NCBI GenBank assembly: GCA_035291605.1
Contig: DATDRS010000087.1
Span: 1 to 12,050, forward strand
DNA: 12,050 nucleotides
Source: DATDRS01 sp035291605
GTDB taxonomy: Bacteria > Chloroflexota > Anaerolineae > Anaerolineales > UBA6663
Reading direction: 5' to 3'
Below the pieces are notes generated by a model. It did no database searches. It had not been told where the DNA came from and saw nothing but the letters and a program-made list of their open reading frames with translations. Shown piece by piece: positions 1 through 6,900 of this stretch. Within the stretch, counting starts at the first letter, position 1. The number at the start of each line of letters is the position of its first letter. The position numbers and the translations under genes are program-made.

Positions 1-921
1 ATGCGGCGGCCCCAGATAGGGGAAGTCCGCCAGATAGTCGGTGTGCGGCCCCAACAGGTCTGTCGTCACCTTTCCCCTGGTCATGAGGTCCGCTACATTA
101 TCGGCGACATCATCCGTGAGCTTACGCCCGTTGGGGTAGCCCGCCTGACGCGTGTAATCGTAGGGCAGAATATCAGGGAGCCACTCCCTGGCGAGCGTGA
201 CCGCTTCCGCCTCACTGTAGCCAAGGGCCTGAAACATGGCCACATACTGGGGGAGGAAGATCTCCCGCTGTTTCGCTGGGGGAGTCGCGTTCGTATCCGC
301 CCCCTGTCTAAACACGTTGTTTCCAGGGCGCCCTACCTGGTTGACCGGGGTGAGCGCGCCGCGCACCAGCGCCATGGTCCGCGCCCAGACGCCGATCTGT
401 GAATTCGGGCCGAGCGTGCTGTTCGGCGCCTCGAGCACAATGCCAAGTACATTCTTGTCGCTAAAGAAGTCATGTCCGGTCCACTGCATGTTGTTCTGAA
501 AGCCGATGGGGTCGGCGAAGAACGGATCGCTCCGGAGGCCGGCGTAGAAGCGATACGGACCCTCCGTCGAGATCGGCGTCCCACGCCCAAACGAGACGAG
601 CGCCTGGTGAATAACCACCTCGCCGACCGGGCCGGCCTCTTGGGCTAGCGCGCCGGTTGCGCGATACACCGTCGCGGTCTGTCCCCCGTCATCCGCCGCT
701 GCGAACAGCACATGAAAGGCGACCTCGGCCTGGGCATCGCCGTTTGTGTCAATCTTGAACTCGTAACGCGCCTCCGGGTCAAATCTGTCCGCACGCGTGG
801 GCGCCTCAGGATTGACATCCAGGATCAGGATGGACTTGGTTGGATCGCCCGGCTTCTGGAAGACGTAGAGGTCCGTAATGTCAGTCCGGGGATCCAGGTC
901 TGGTGTGTCATTGTGATGCAT
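1..921 (-). CDS. DUF4331 family protein (3' end cut by window edge)
   Basis: An open frame on the minus strand starts at ATG 921 and runs without a stop through base 1, giving 307 residues. An AGGAGG ribosome site at 927-932 is 5 nt before the ATG. The protein looks like DUF4331: the N-terminal MHHNDTPDLDPRTDITDLYVF, then PYRFYAGLRSDPFF (about 122-135), GHDFFSDKNVLGIVLE (149-164), an NQVGRPGNN stretch (194-202), GYPNGRKLTDDV (261-272) and FPYLGPPH at the edge (300-307). Little appears to be missing, since family members usually end near that last motif. No signal peptide or membrane segment is visible. The molecular function of DUF4331 is unknown to me. The gene follows the foldase gene by 102 bp on the same strand, with no obvious terminator between, so co-transcription is possible but unproven. 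Family assignment is from recognised motifs. Confidence -1.
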   Translation of the reverse strand, partial: MHHNDTPDLDPRTDITDLYVFQKPGDPTKSILILDVNPEAPTRADRFDPEARYEFKIDTNGDAQAEVAFHVLFAAADDGGQTATVYRATGALAQEAGPVGEVVIHQALVSFGRGTPISTEGPYRFYAGLRSDPFFADPIGFQNNMQWTGHDFFSDKNVLGIVLEAPNSTLGPNSQIGVWARTMALVRGALTPVNQVGRPGNNVFRQGADTNATPPAKQREIFLPQYVAMFQALGYSEAEAVTLAREWLPDILPYDYTRQAGYPNGRKLTDDVADNVADLMTRGKVTTDLLGPHTDYLADFPYLGPPH

Positions 922-1023
922 ACCTGCCTCCTATTGTAGATGAGCGAGAAGGTGACGACACATCCTCACCGCGAGCAAACATGAGCGGCTGGACCGGGTT
1001 GGAAAAGGGATTATTGGACATCC

Positions 1024-2373
1024 TTACTGCCCAAGCCCCGGGATCACCGGGGTCGTCGGCACGTGGCCGATCCAGGTATCGAGCGTCTCCACAACCGGCT
1101 TGTCGTTCGCGTCCGAGGCGGCGCGCTGTGTTTGCAGCCAGTCGTCGAATGCCTTCTGGCGCGCCTGCTCCAGTTCGCTATCGGTCAGCGGGCGCATGTC
1201 ACGGCCGAGCCCCTGAATGATGTGCCAGCCGAACTGGGTCAGCACCGGCTCGCTGATCTCGCCCACGGGCGTGTTGAATGCGACCTGCTCGAACTCGCTG
1301 ACCATGTCGCCTTGCTTGAACCAGCCGAGGTCGCCGCCCTCCTGCGCATTGGACGGATCCTGCGAGTACTGCGCCGCGAGCGCCGTCCAGTCCTCCCCGG
1401 CCTTGAGCCTGGCGAGGACTTCGTCAATCTGGGTTTTCGCCTCCGCCTTCACCGTCTCGGTCGCCGTTTGCGAGACGCGGATGAGAATGTGGCGGGCGCG
1501 CACCTGCTCCTGAACGTTCGACACGTCGGCGCCGATGGCTTGGGTCAGTTTCTCGCGAAGGATCTCCGTCTCGAGAAAATACCGGAAGTCGGCCTCGCTC
1601 AAGTCGGCGAACTCCCTCAAATCAGAGGTGTAGCTGAAGACGCGCGTGGCGTAAGCCGCCGCCGTGTAGGGCGTGGCAGTCGGGCCGGGCGTCTCCGTCG
1701 CCGTCGGCGTCGGCGAGGGGCCAGCCGTCGCGGTCGCCGTGGGCGTGAACGTAGCCGTCGGGGTCAGGGTGGGGGTCGGCGTCAAGCGGGCCGCCTGCGT
1801 CAGGTCCACCGTCGGCGGGACATCGGTGGGGAACGGCGAGGGCGTGATCGTGGGCGTGGGCGTCCCGTTCGGGAAGTAGCCGAACGTCTCCTGAAGGCGC
1901 GCGTCAACCTCTTCTCTGCTCACCATGATCCCGCGTTTGGCGGCTTCCTGCCGGATGAGTTGATCGTCAATCAGGGTGTTCAGTACTTGGCGCCCGAGCG
2001 ACTCGGAGTCGCTAAGGTAGCTCACCAGCTGCTGAAGCTGGCTATCGTAATATTGCAGGGACTGCGCGTCAGTGCCAAGGATCTCACGCAGTTGCAGCAA
2101 TTGCTGATACTGCTGCGTGATGACCAGGAACCGCTGATAGCGCACGGCTTTCTGGAAATCGCCCAGGCGGATGGCCGCGTCGTTGACGCGGGCCACGGGC
2201 CGGCGCGGCAGCAGGACCAACTGGTCGAAGAGGCCGTAGCCGATCAGCCCGGCCACGATCACCGCGACGACGACGGTGCCGTAGATGATATATTGGCGCA
2301 TACGTTTCTCTCGCTGGGCGCGCGAGAGTTGCTTTCGAGTCAGCGGCGCCGGCGCCGCTTTGGTTTTGCTCAT
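1024..2373 (-). CDS. Membrane-anchored parvulin-type peptidyl-prolyl cis-trans isomerase (PrsA/SurA-like foldase)
   Basis: This 449-residue protein probably helps fold exported proteins outside the membrane. A basic cytoplasmic N-terminus (1-27) precedes one membrane segment (about 28-50). A SurA_N-like helical chaperone region follows (about 58-165, including QVLNTLIDDQLIRQEA). Residues about 170-237 are a low-complexity Thr/Pro linker of TPTPT/TATATP type (DNA about 1663-1866). After a further helical part comes a parvulin domain (about 290-392) with ARHILIRV, the SQDPSNAQEGGDLGWF motif (337-352), VAFNTPVGEISEPV and the terminal FGWHII. The linker sits between parts of the SurA_N-like region. 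The ATG has GAGGAG upstream in a good position. It is the next gene after rpsR, 121 bp away, with two hairpins between. The parvulin call is firm; the substrate is unknown. A lipoprotein signal, as in PrsA, is not seen; the anchor is a TM helix. Confidence -1.
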   Translation of the reverse strand: MSKTKAAPAPLTRKQLSRAQREKRMRQYIIYGTVVVAVIVAGLIGYGLFDQLVLLPRRPVARVNDAAIRLGDFQKAVRYQRFLVITQQYQQLLQLREILGTDAQSLQYYDSQLQQLVSYLSDSESLGRQVLNTLIDDQLIRQEAAKRGIMVSREEVDARLQETFGYFPNGTPTPTITPSPFPTDVPPTVDLTQAARLTPTPTLTPTATFTPTATATAGPSPTPTATETPGPTATPYTAAAYATRVFSYTSDLREFADLSEADFRYFLETEILREKLTQAIGADVSNVQEQVRARHILIRVSQTATETVKAEAKTQIDEVLARLKAGEDWTALAAQYSQDPSNAQEGGDLGWFKQGDMVSEFEQVAFNTPVGEISEPVLTQFGWHIIQGLGRDMRPLTDSELEQARQKAFDDWLQTQRAASDANDKPVVETLDTWIGHVPTTPVIPGLGQ

Positions 2374-2391
2374 GCTCGCTCCTCACAAATT

Positions 2392-2425
2392 CGGGGCATA
2401 GGACACTCGCACATCCTATGCCCCG
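2392..2425 (-). repeat. Perfect 12-bp inverted repeat upstream of the foldase gene
   Basis: The arms at 2392-2403 (cggggcatagga) and 2414-2425 are perfect reverse complements around a 10-nt loop. It ends 18 bp before the foldase ATG, immediately ahead of that gene's ribosome site. On the minus strand it is followed by aatttgtg, which is too short a T tract for a classical terminator. It could be an attenuator that lowers read-through from rpsR into the foldase gene, a translation control hairpin, an mRNA stabiliser, or a protein-binding site. The structure is directly visible; its role is inference. Confidence -1.
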
Positions 2426-2443
2426 GGTCAGATCGGCACAACG

Positions 2444-2468
2444 GCGCGGGCCGTGGGCGCGCCCGCGC
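2444..2468 (-). repeat. 8-bp GC-only inverted repeat after rpsR
   Basis: The arms gcgcgggc (2444-2451) and gcccgcgc (2461-2468) are perfect complements around a 9-nt loop. It begins 26 bp beyond the rpsR stop in the direction of transcription. There is no T tract after it on the minus strand. It may mark the 3' end of the ribosomal-protein message by slowing nucleases, or be a chance product of the high GC content. Together with the 12-bp repeat at 2392-2425 it makes the rpsR-foldase gap mostly structured. Confidence -1.
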
Positions 2469-2494
2469 GGCGCGGATAAGATAACCGAGTGGAA

Positions 2495-2788
2495 TTAGTA
2501 GCGCGGCATCTCTCCGCTGAACGGCAGGAGCGCCATATGGCGCGCGCGCTTGATCGCCGTCGCGACCTGCCGCTGGTGGCGGGCGCAAGTCCCGGTCTGG
2601 CGGCGGGGACGGATCTTGCCCCGGTCGCTGACCAGGCTCCGCAGCATCTCCACGTTCTTGTAGTCAATCTTCTTGTTCTTGTCCACGCAGAACTGGCAGA
2701 CATGCACGCGGCGGATCAGAGTCCGACCGCGTCCCTCAAACTCTTCCTCCGTCCCCTCTTCTTCACTGCGTCGCCTTTCGTTGTCCAT
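2495..2788 (-). CDS. rpsR: 30S ribosomal protein S18, zinc-binding form
   Basis: This 97-residue protein is S18 of the small ribosomal subunit, which binds next to S6 on the platform. The core is clear: DKNKKIDYKNVEMLR (36-50), SDRGKIRPRRQTG (54-66) and AIKRARHMALLPF (78-90). It is the metal-binding C+ form: Cys31, Cys34, Cys68 and His71 occupy the known zinc-ligand positions. The first 20 or so residues form an acidic, Glu-rich extension (EEEGTEEEFEGRG region) longer than in the shortest S18 proteins. The ATG has GGGAG upstream with a usable spacing. The gene lies 196 bp after ssb, an unusually long and structured gap for this conserved rpsF-ssb-rpsR order. The usual downstream rplI is not here. 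Confidence -1.
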   Translation of the reverse strand: MDNERRRSEEEGTEEEFEGRGRTLIRRVHVCQFCVDKNKKIDYKNVEMLRSLVSDRGKIRPRRQTGTCARHQRQVATAIKRARHMALLPFSGEMPRY

Positions 2789-2876
2789 CGTCGTGCTCCC
2801 ATTCTCGGTAGATCACCCGCCGCGCCGGACAGACGCGGGCAGGCGCTAAAAGATCAACTCACACCCTGGCGTAACA

Positions 2877-2890
2877 ACGACTTCAGTCGT
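2877..2890. repeat. Short perfect palindrome acgact-tc-agtcgt in the ssb-rpsR gap
   Basis: The arms at 2877-2882 and 2885-2890 are perfect complements around a 2-nt centre. It lies 16 bp from the larger hairpin at 2906-2972. From memory, sequences with this core resemble small palindromic repeats scattered between genes in some Chloroflexota and cyanobacteria. That resemblance is not verified here, and only one copy is present in this window. Confidence -1.
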
Positions 2891-2905
2891 GGCGCCGGTC
2901 CTAAG

Positions 2906-2972
2906 AACCGCTCGCAGCCCGCGTCCTCGCGGGCCCTTCGGCCAACCGCGAGGACGCGATGGGAGAGCGGTT
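2906..2972. repeat. Long two-stem inverted repeat in the ssb-rpsR gap
   Basis: A 13-bp perfect inner stem (2920-2932 with 2946-2958) is enclosed by an 8-bp perfect outer stem (2906-2913 with 2965-2972), separated by a symmetric 6x6 internal loop. The apical loop of 13 nt can form a further small gcc/ggc stem. The structure starts 12 nt after the ssb stop codon on the minus strand. Downstream on that strand there is no T tract, so it is not a standard terminator of the operon. On the plus strand it is followed by tttt only because the outer stem ends there. Candidates are an mRNA processing or stability element, an attenuator, a protein-binding RNA, or a mobile palindromic element. Confidence -1.
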
Positions 2973-2984
2973 TTAAGAAGGTTT

Positions 2985-3389
2985 CTAAAACGGAAACTCC
3001 TCTTCTTCGCCTGGCGATTCGCCGCTCGCCGGGGCGGCCTCGCCGCTGGGCCGGGAACGGTCGCCCAGGATAATCATTTCGCTGGCAATGACTTCGAGAG
3101 CGGAATGCTTTTTGCCCTCCTGGTCTTCCCATCGGCGGGTCTGCAGGCGGCCTTCAATGTACACCTGCTGGCCCTTGCTCAGGTATTGCTTGCAGATTTC
3201 GGCCAGGTTGCCCCACGCCACTACGTTGAACCATTCGGTCTCTTCGCGGCGCTCGCCGTCCGGCGCGTTCCACGTACGGGTCGTCCCCACGCTGAACGAG
3301 GTCACCGGGCGGCCCGAAGGCGTGTAACGCATCTCCGGGTCACGGCCCAAATGGCCGATGATCATGACTCTGTTCAACCCACGGCTCAT
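2985..3389 (-). CDS. ssb: Single-stranded DNA-binding protein
   Basis: This 134-residue protein coats single-stranded DNA in replication, repair and recombination. It begins MSRGLNRVMIIGHLGRDPEMRYTPSG, the usual start of the bacterial SSB OB fold, which covers about residues 4-108. It carries the conserved EWFNVVAWGNLAE (52-64) and KGQQVYIEGRLQTRRWED (72-89) stretches. A short Glu/Pro/Gly linker leads to an acidic C-terminal tip, EEEEFPF, that matches the protein-interaction tail of SSB. The length is short compared with SSBs that have long Gly/Gln linkers. The ATG has a strong AAGGAGG site. It lies between rpsF and rpsR, its usual location, 65 bp after rpsF. Confidence -1.
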   Translation of the reverse strand: MSRGLNRVMIIGHLGRDPEMRYTPSGRPVTSFSVGTTRTWNAPDGERREETEWFNVVAWGNLAEICKQYLSKGQQVYIEGRLQTRRWEDQEGKKHSALEVIASEMIILGDRSRPSGEAAPASGESPGEEEEFPF

Positions 3390-3454
3390 CGTCTCCTCCT
3401 TGCGGCTCAGGCCACTGCGTCAGCGCGGCGCAGGGTTGGGGCCAGCGTCAAGGG

Positions 3455-3742
3455 TCACTCGTCCAGGCGGATAATCTGGAAGCGCATTACCTGCTCGGTC
3501 AGGCGCAGATTGCGCTCGACCTCGCGCGTGGCGGCCGCGGTCATCTGCGTTTGCATGAGGATGTACTGGCCCTCCTTCTGCTTGCGGATGGAATAAGCCA
3601 GCCGGCGGCGGCCCCACAGATCCACCTGGGCCACCTGGCCACCCGCGGTGGCCACCCACCCTTTGGCTTTTTCCACCAGTGCATTGAGGGACGCCTCATC
3701 CAGATCAGGCTGCAGGATGAAGGCAACTTCATAGCTGCGCAT
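3455..3742 (-). CDS. rpsF: 30S ribosomal protein S6
   Basis: This 95-residue protein is S6, the small-subunit protein that dimerises with S18. It starts MRSYEVAFILQPDLDE, typical of the first beta strand. It contains the S6 signature VDLWGRRRLAYSIRKQKEGQY (about 40-60) and ends MRFQIIRLDE. The length is normal. The ATG follows AAAGGAG by 9 nt. It is the first gene of the rpsF-ssb-rpsR group. A promoter at 3857-3885 and a candidate regulatory hairpin at 3818-3846 lie in its leader, which fits the known autoregulation of rpsF operons by the S6:S18 complex. Confidence -1.
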   Translation of the reverse strand: MRSYEVAFILQPDLDEASLNALVEKAKGWVATAGGQVAQVDLWGRRRLAYSIRKQKEGQYILMQTQMTAAATREVERNLRLTEQVMRFQIIRLDE

Positions 3743-3817
3743 GAGGGATTACTCCTTTCTATGGGATATGCCCCTGTCGGCGTTGGCGAGGTGGCCGCGG
3801 CCTAATGGGAGCAGAAA

Positions 3818-3846
3818 GCGTTCGGGGCCAAAACCCGCCCCGGCGC
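3818..3846 (-). promoter_or_regulatory. Candidate S6:S18-type leader hairpin of rpsF
   Basis: On the minus strand the leader can fold into a stem of GGGGC with GCCCC around an 8-nt loop, closed below by a GCG/CGC stem. The lower part leaves an asymmetric internal loop, with CC on one side and GAA on the other, and a CCG spans its edge. Known S6:S18 binding sites in rpsF leaders are a hairpin with a conserved CCG in an internal loop. It lies just after the predicted transcription start (about 3850) and about 75 nt before the ATG. The fold is directly visible; the S6:S18 role is inference by position and general shape. Confidence -1.
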
Positions 3847-3856
3847 AACGGGCGGG
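3834..3856 (-). terminator. Possible terminator after the histidine kinase gene
   Basis: The arms cccgccc (3834-3840) and gggcggg (3850-3856) form a 7-bp all-GC stem with a 9-nt loop. On the minus strand it is followed by TTTT. It lies about 117 bp beyond the kinase stop and could end that transcript before the ribosomal-protein block. It shares bases 3837-3840 with the leader hairpin at 3818-3846, so the two cannot form together. The T tract is short, so efficiency is uncertain. Confidence -1.
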
Positions 3857-3885
3857 ATATTAACACATGGAGAGCAGTTTGACAA
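3857..3885 (-). promoter_or_regulatory. Promoter of rpsF-ssb-rpsR
   Basis: On the minus strand, TTGTCA (3885-3880, 5 of 6 to consensus) is separated by exactly 17 bp from TAATAT (3862-3857, 4 of 6). The predicted start is near 3850, giving a leader of about 107 nt before the rpsF ATG. No better pair is seen between the kinase stop and rpsF. Confidence -1.
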
Positions 3886-3972
3886 GCCTCCGGTGGATTT
3901 TTGGATTTTGAACCTCAGATTGCGGGTGGGGCGAGACAGCCAAACCAGCCATCCACAATCTGCAATCAAAAA
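3886..3972. other. AT-richer kinase-rpsF spacer with repeated aatct/gatt words
   Basis: This stretch is clearly richer in A and T than the flanking genes. It contains the words cagattgc (3917-3924), caatctgcaatc (3957-3968) and a run of ggattttt/ggattttg near 3895-3910. The cagattg and caatctg copies are inverted relative to each other. Such decayed short-word repeats are seen between genes in several bacteria. No gene or other signal is visible. Confidence -1.
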
Positions 3973-6900
3973 TCAATTCACGCCGTTGCGCGGGAGCTCC
4001 AGGTAAAAGGCGCTGCCTTTGCCGAGCTTGCTGTCCACCCACACCCGGCCTCCGTGACGCTCCACGATGGATTTGACAATCGCCAACCCGAGGCCGGAGC
4101 CTTTGACTTGTGTGCTTCCGCGCTGTTTGACGCGGAAGAATTTCTCAAACAGGTGTGCCTGGTCGGCGGGGGCGATGCCCAACCCGGAATCTATCACTGC
4201 CACCTGAAAGGCATCGTCGCTCATGGAAACGGCCAGCTGCACCTGCCCGCCGGCGGGAGTGTACTTGACCGCGTTATCCACCAGATTGGCAATCGCCTGT
4301 CGCAACAGCGTCGGGTCGCCGGAGAGCGTGGGCAGATCGGGCGGGATGTCCACCTTAAAAGTCAACCCCTTGTTCGCCGCCTCCGGCTTGAGGGATTCGA
4401 GGACGACCGCCACGATCTCGTCCACCCGGCACATCTCGCGGGCCAGCCCCACCCCGGCCTCGATGCGGCCCAGGTCGAGCAGGTCGTCAATCAGCTTCGT
4501 CATCTGCTCGATGCCGAGGATGATCTTGTCCGAAAATTCCCGCTGTTTGTCGTTGAGCGGGCCAACCATCGGCAGCATGGTGGCGTAGCCGCGCATAAAC
4601 GTCAGCGGCGCACGCAGGTCGTGGCTCACGGTTGCCACAAATTCCGATTTCATCAAATCCAGTTCTTTGAAGTGCGTGACGTCGCGCAGGACGCACACCC
4701 GCCCGAGGACCGAGCCGTCGGCGCTGATGATCGGCGAGGCCGAAGCGTAGAGCGTCCTGCCGCTGGATAGTTCGATTTCGTCGGTGCCGGCGGCGGCGCG
4801 GTTGTCCTGCAACAGCCGCACCAGCGCAATGTTGGGCAAGACCTGGGCCACCGGCTTGCCGATGGCGGGTTTGCCTGTCAACTCAAACGCCGCTTCGGCC
4901 GCCGGGTTAAGCAGCAGCACGCGCTCATTGCGGTCGGTGACGATCACGGCGTCCGGCGTCGAGGCCAGGATGGCGGCGAGGCGTTGGCGGCGCTGCTCGG
5001 CGGCTTCGAATAGGCGGGCGTTCGCCACTGAGACCGCGGCCTGACCCGCCAGCGTCGTCAGGAAGTTCACTTCGGACTCGGTGAAGGCGTGAGGCCGTTC
5101 ATAGCCCAGCCAGAGCGCGCCATAGTAAGTGGCCTCCTGGCGCAGCGGCAGGGCCAACAGCGCCTGGAGTTTCCCGGCCACCGGGGCGACATCCAAAATG
5201 GCCCGCGCCCGTGCCAGGTTCTCGATGACCAGACGGCCTTCATTCCGGGTGAGGTTCAGTATACCGCGGTCTAAGGGCGCCATGACTTCCGCTGCCGGGC
5301 CGGCCGCGAAAGTCTGGTGAAGCGGCGGCGCATCCGGCAGGGGCAGCTCTTCGCCGGGAATGAGGACGAGGCGCGCGCCCGAGGCGCCGGTCGCGTTCAG
5401 CGCGCCCTGCAAAATCGGCGGGAGTGCGTCCTGCAGGTTGAGGCTGCTCGCTACACCCTGGCTCGCGCGCAGCAGCAAGCCCAGTTCTTCGAGGCGCGCT
5501 TTCAGCTTGACGCGCATATGCTCAAACGCCATCCCGGCGCGCCCCACTTCGTCATCGCCTCCCACGCTCACCGGCAGGTCCAGCTGGCCTTCGGAGATGC
5601 GCTGAGCTGCCAGAGCCAGCGCCTCTGCCGGGCGCGTGACGCGTCCGGCGATCAGCGATACGAGGATCAGGCCGATCATCCCAATCAGGAGCAGGATCAC
5701 GATGATGGGTGTGGAGATCTGCGTGGCCAGCGCGAGCACCACCTGATTCGGGACCATGATCACCACTGTCCACGCGTGGCCGGGGACCGGGTAATACAGG
5801 ACGAGGCGCCGCGTGCCGTCCGGGGCGCGGTCCTGGTATACGCGCGCGCCGGGGACACTGATGGACAAATCGGTTGCGGAGGCCTCCGGCTCAAACGGCT
5901 GCTGGATATAGCTGGCATCCGGGTGATGAATGATCTGGCCCCGCTCGTCGAGGATGAATCCCTGCCCCACGCCCCCGGCCAGGCCCGCAAATTCGTTTGT
6001 CACGGCCTGCATGAGCGGGTTACTCACCAGGTCAGCGCGGCCAAGCAGCGCCCCCGCCGGCTGGTTGGTGGCCGGGTTCACAATCGGCGCGAGGAACAAG
6101 ATATCCACCGGATGCTCCGAATCGCCGGAGAAGACAGCCCCATCCTGCGGGATGCCCTGAAGCGCCTGCTGCACAAACTGGTCTTCACCCCCGGTGAGAC
6201 CAAAGCCTCCCTCCGCGCCGGTCGGGTAACCAGCTACCGGGTTGAGGCCCGCGTCGAACAATGTCAATTGCCGAAAGAACGGCAGCGCGCGGATGCTCTG
6301 CGCTAGGCGGACGGTCTGAGCCAGGCTGTCTCCGGAGAACCAGTCTTCCTGCGCGGCAATATCGCGCACGAGGCCGCGCCCCGTCTGGATGAAAAACGGG
6401 ATTTCATGGCCTGCGTTTTGAGCCGCCCGCCCCATCTGGTCAACGACTAACTGCGTTGAAACGCGCGTGGCAATCGTGATGTCGGCCCAGAAGAGCAGCC
6501 CGATGCCGAGGAGGAACAGCGGGATCAGCGTGAAGAGCAGTTTGCGGTTGAGGCTGGAAAGATAGGGAGGAGGCAGCGCGCCGCGCCGGCGCGGCCACCA
6601 CCTGGGGAGGCCCATCCGCACGAGTTCCGTGGCCACGCCTGCAATCGCGGCGTGCCCAATGAATACCGGGGCCGCCGCGCGCACAATCGAGGCGACGTAG
6701 TCCCATCCCAGCAAGCCGGTCGTATGCGAGTACGCATAATAGGAGAGGTAGAGAACCGGCCAGAAGATGAAACCGACCAGCGGCCCGGAGGCTGCCGGGT
6801 GGCGCAGGAGAGCGGCCGGCCAGCCCCGATAATCCTGCCGGGCGCACCACGCCACGCTGCTCGCGAGCAGCGTGAACTCAAATGGCGTCGCCAAGGAGCG

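Noticed and set aside
1..402. Plus-strand open frame at the left edge
   Set aside because: The minus strand reads as an uninterrupted DUF4331 protein with family motifs and a strong ribosome site.
929..940. TACAAT-like -10 box just upstream of the DUF4331 gene
   Set aside because: A start from it would fall inside the ribosome site, contradicting the strong AGGAGG there, and no -35 is seen.
1063..2484. Long plus-strand open frame of 473 codons opposite the foldase gene
   Set aside because: Its product is Arg/Gly-rich low complexity without family motifs, while the minus strand encodes a clear parvulin with a ribosome site. It is an antisense shadow.
3901..6306. Long plus-strand open frames opposite the sensor kinase (3901-4770, 5317-6306)
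   Set aside because: They are rich in Arg, His and Gln as expected for antisense of a GC-rich gene, have no domains, and overlap an intact kinase.
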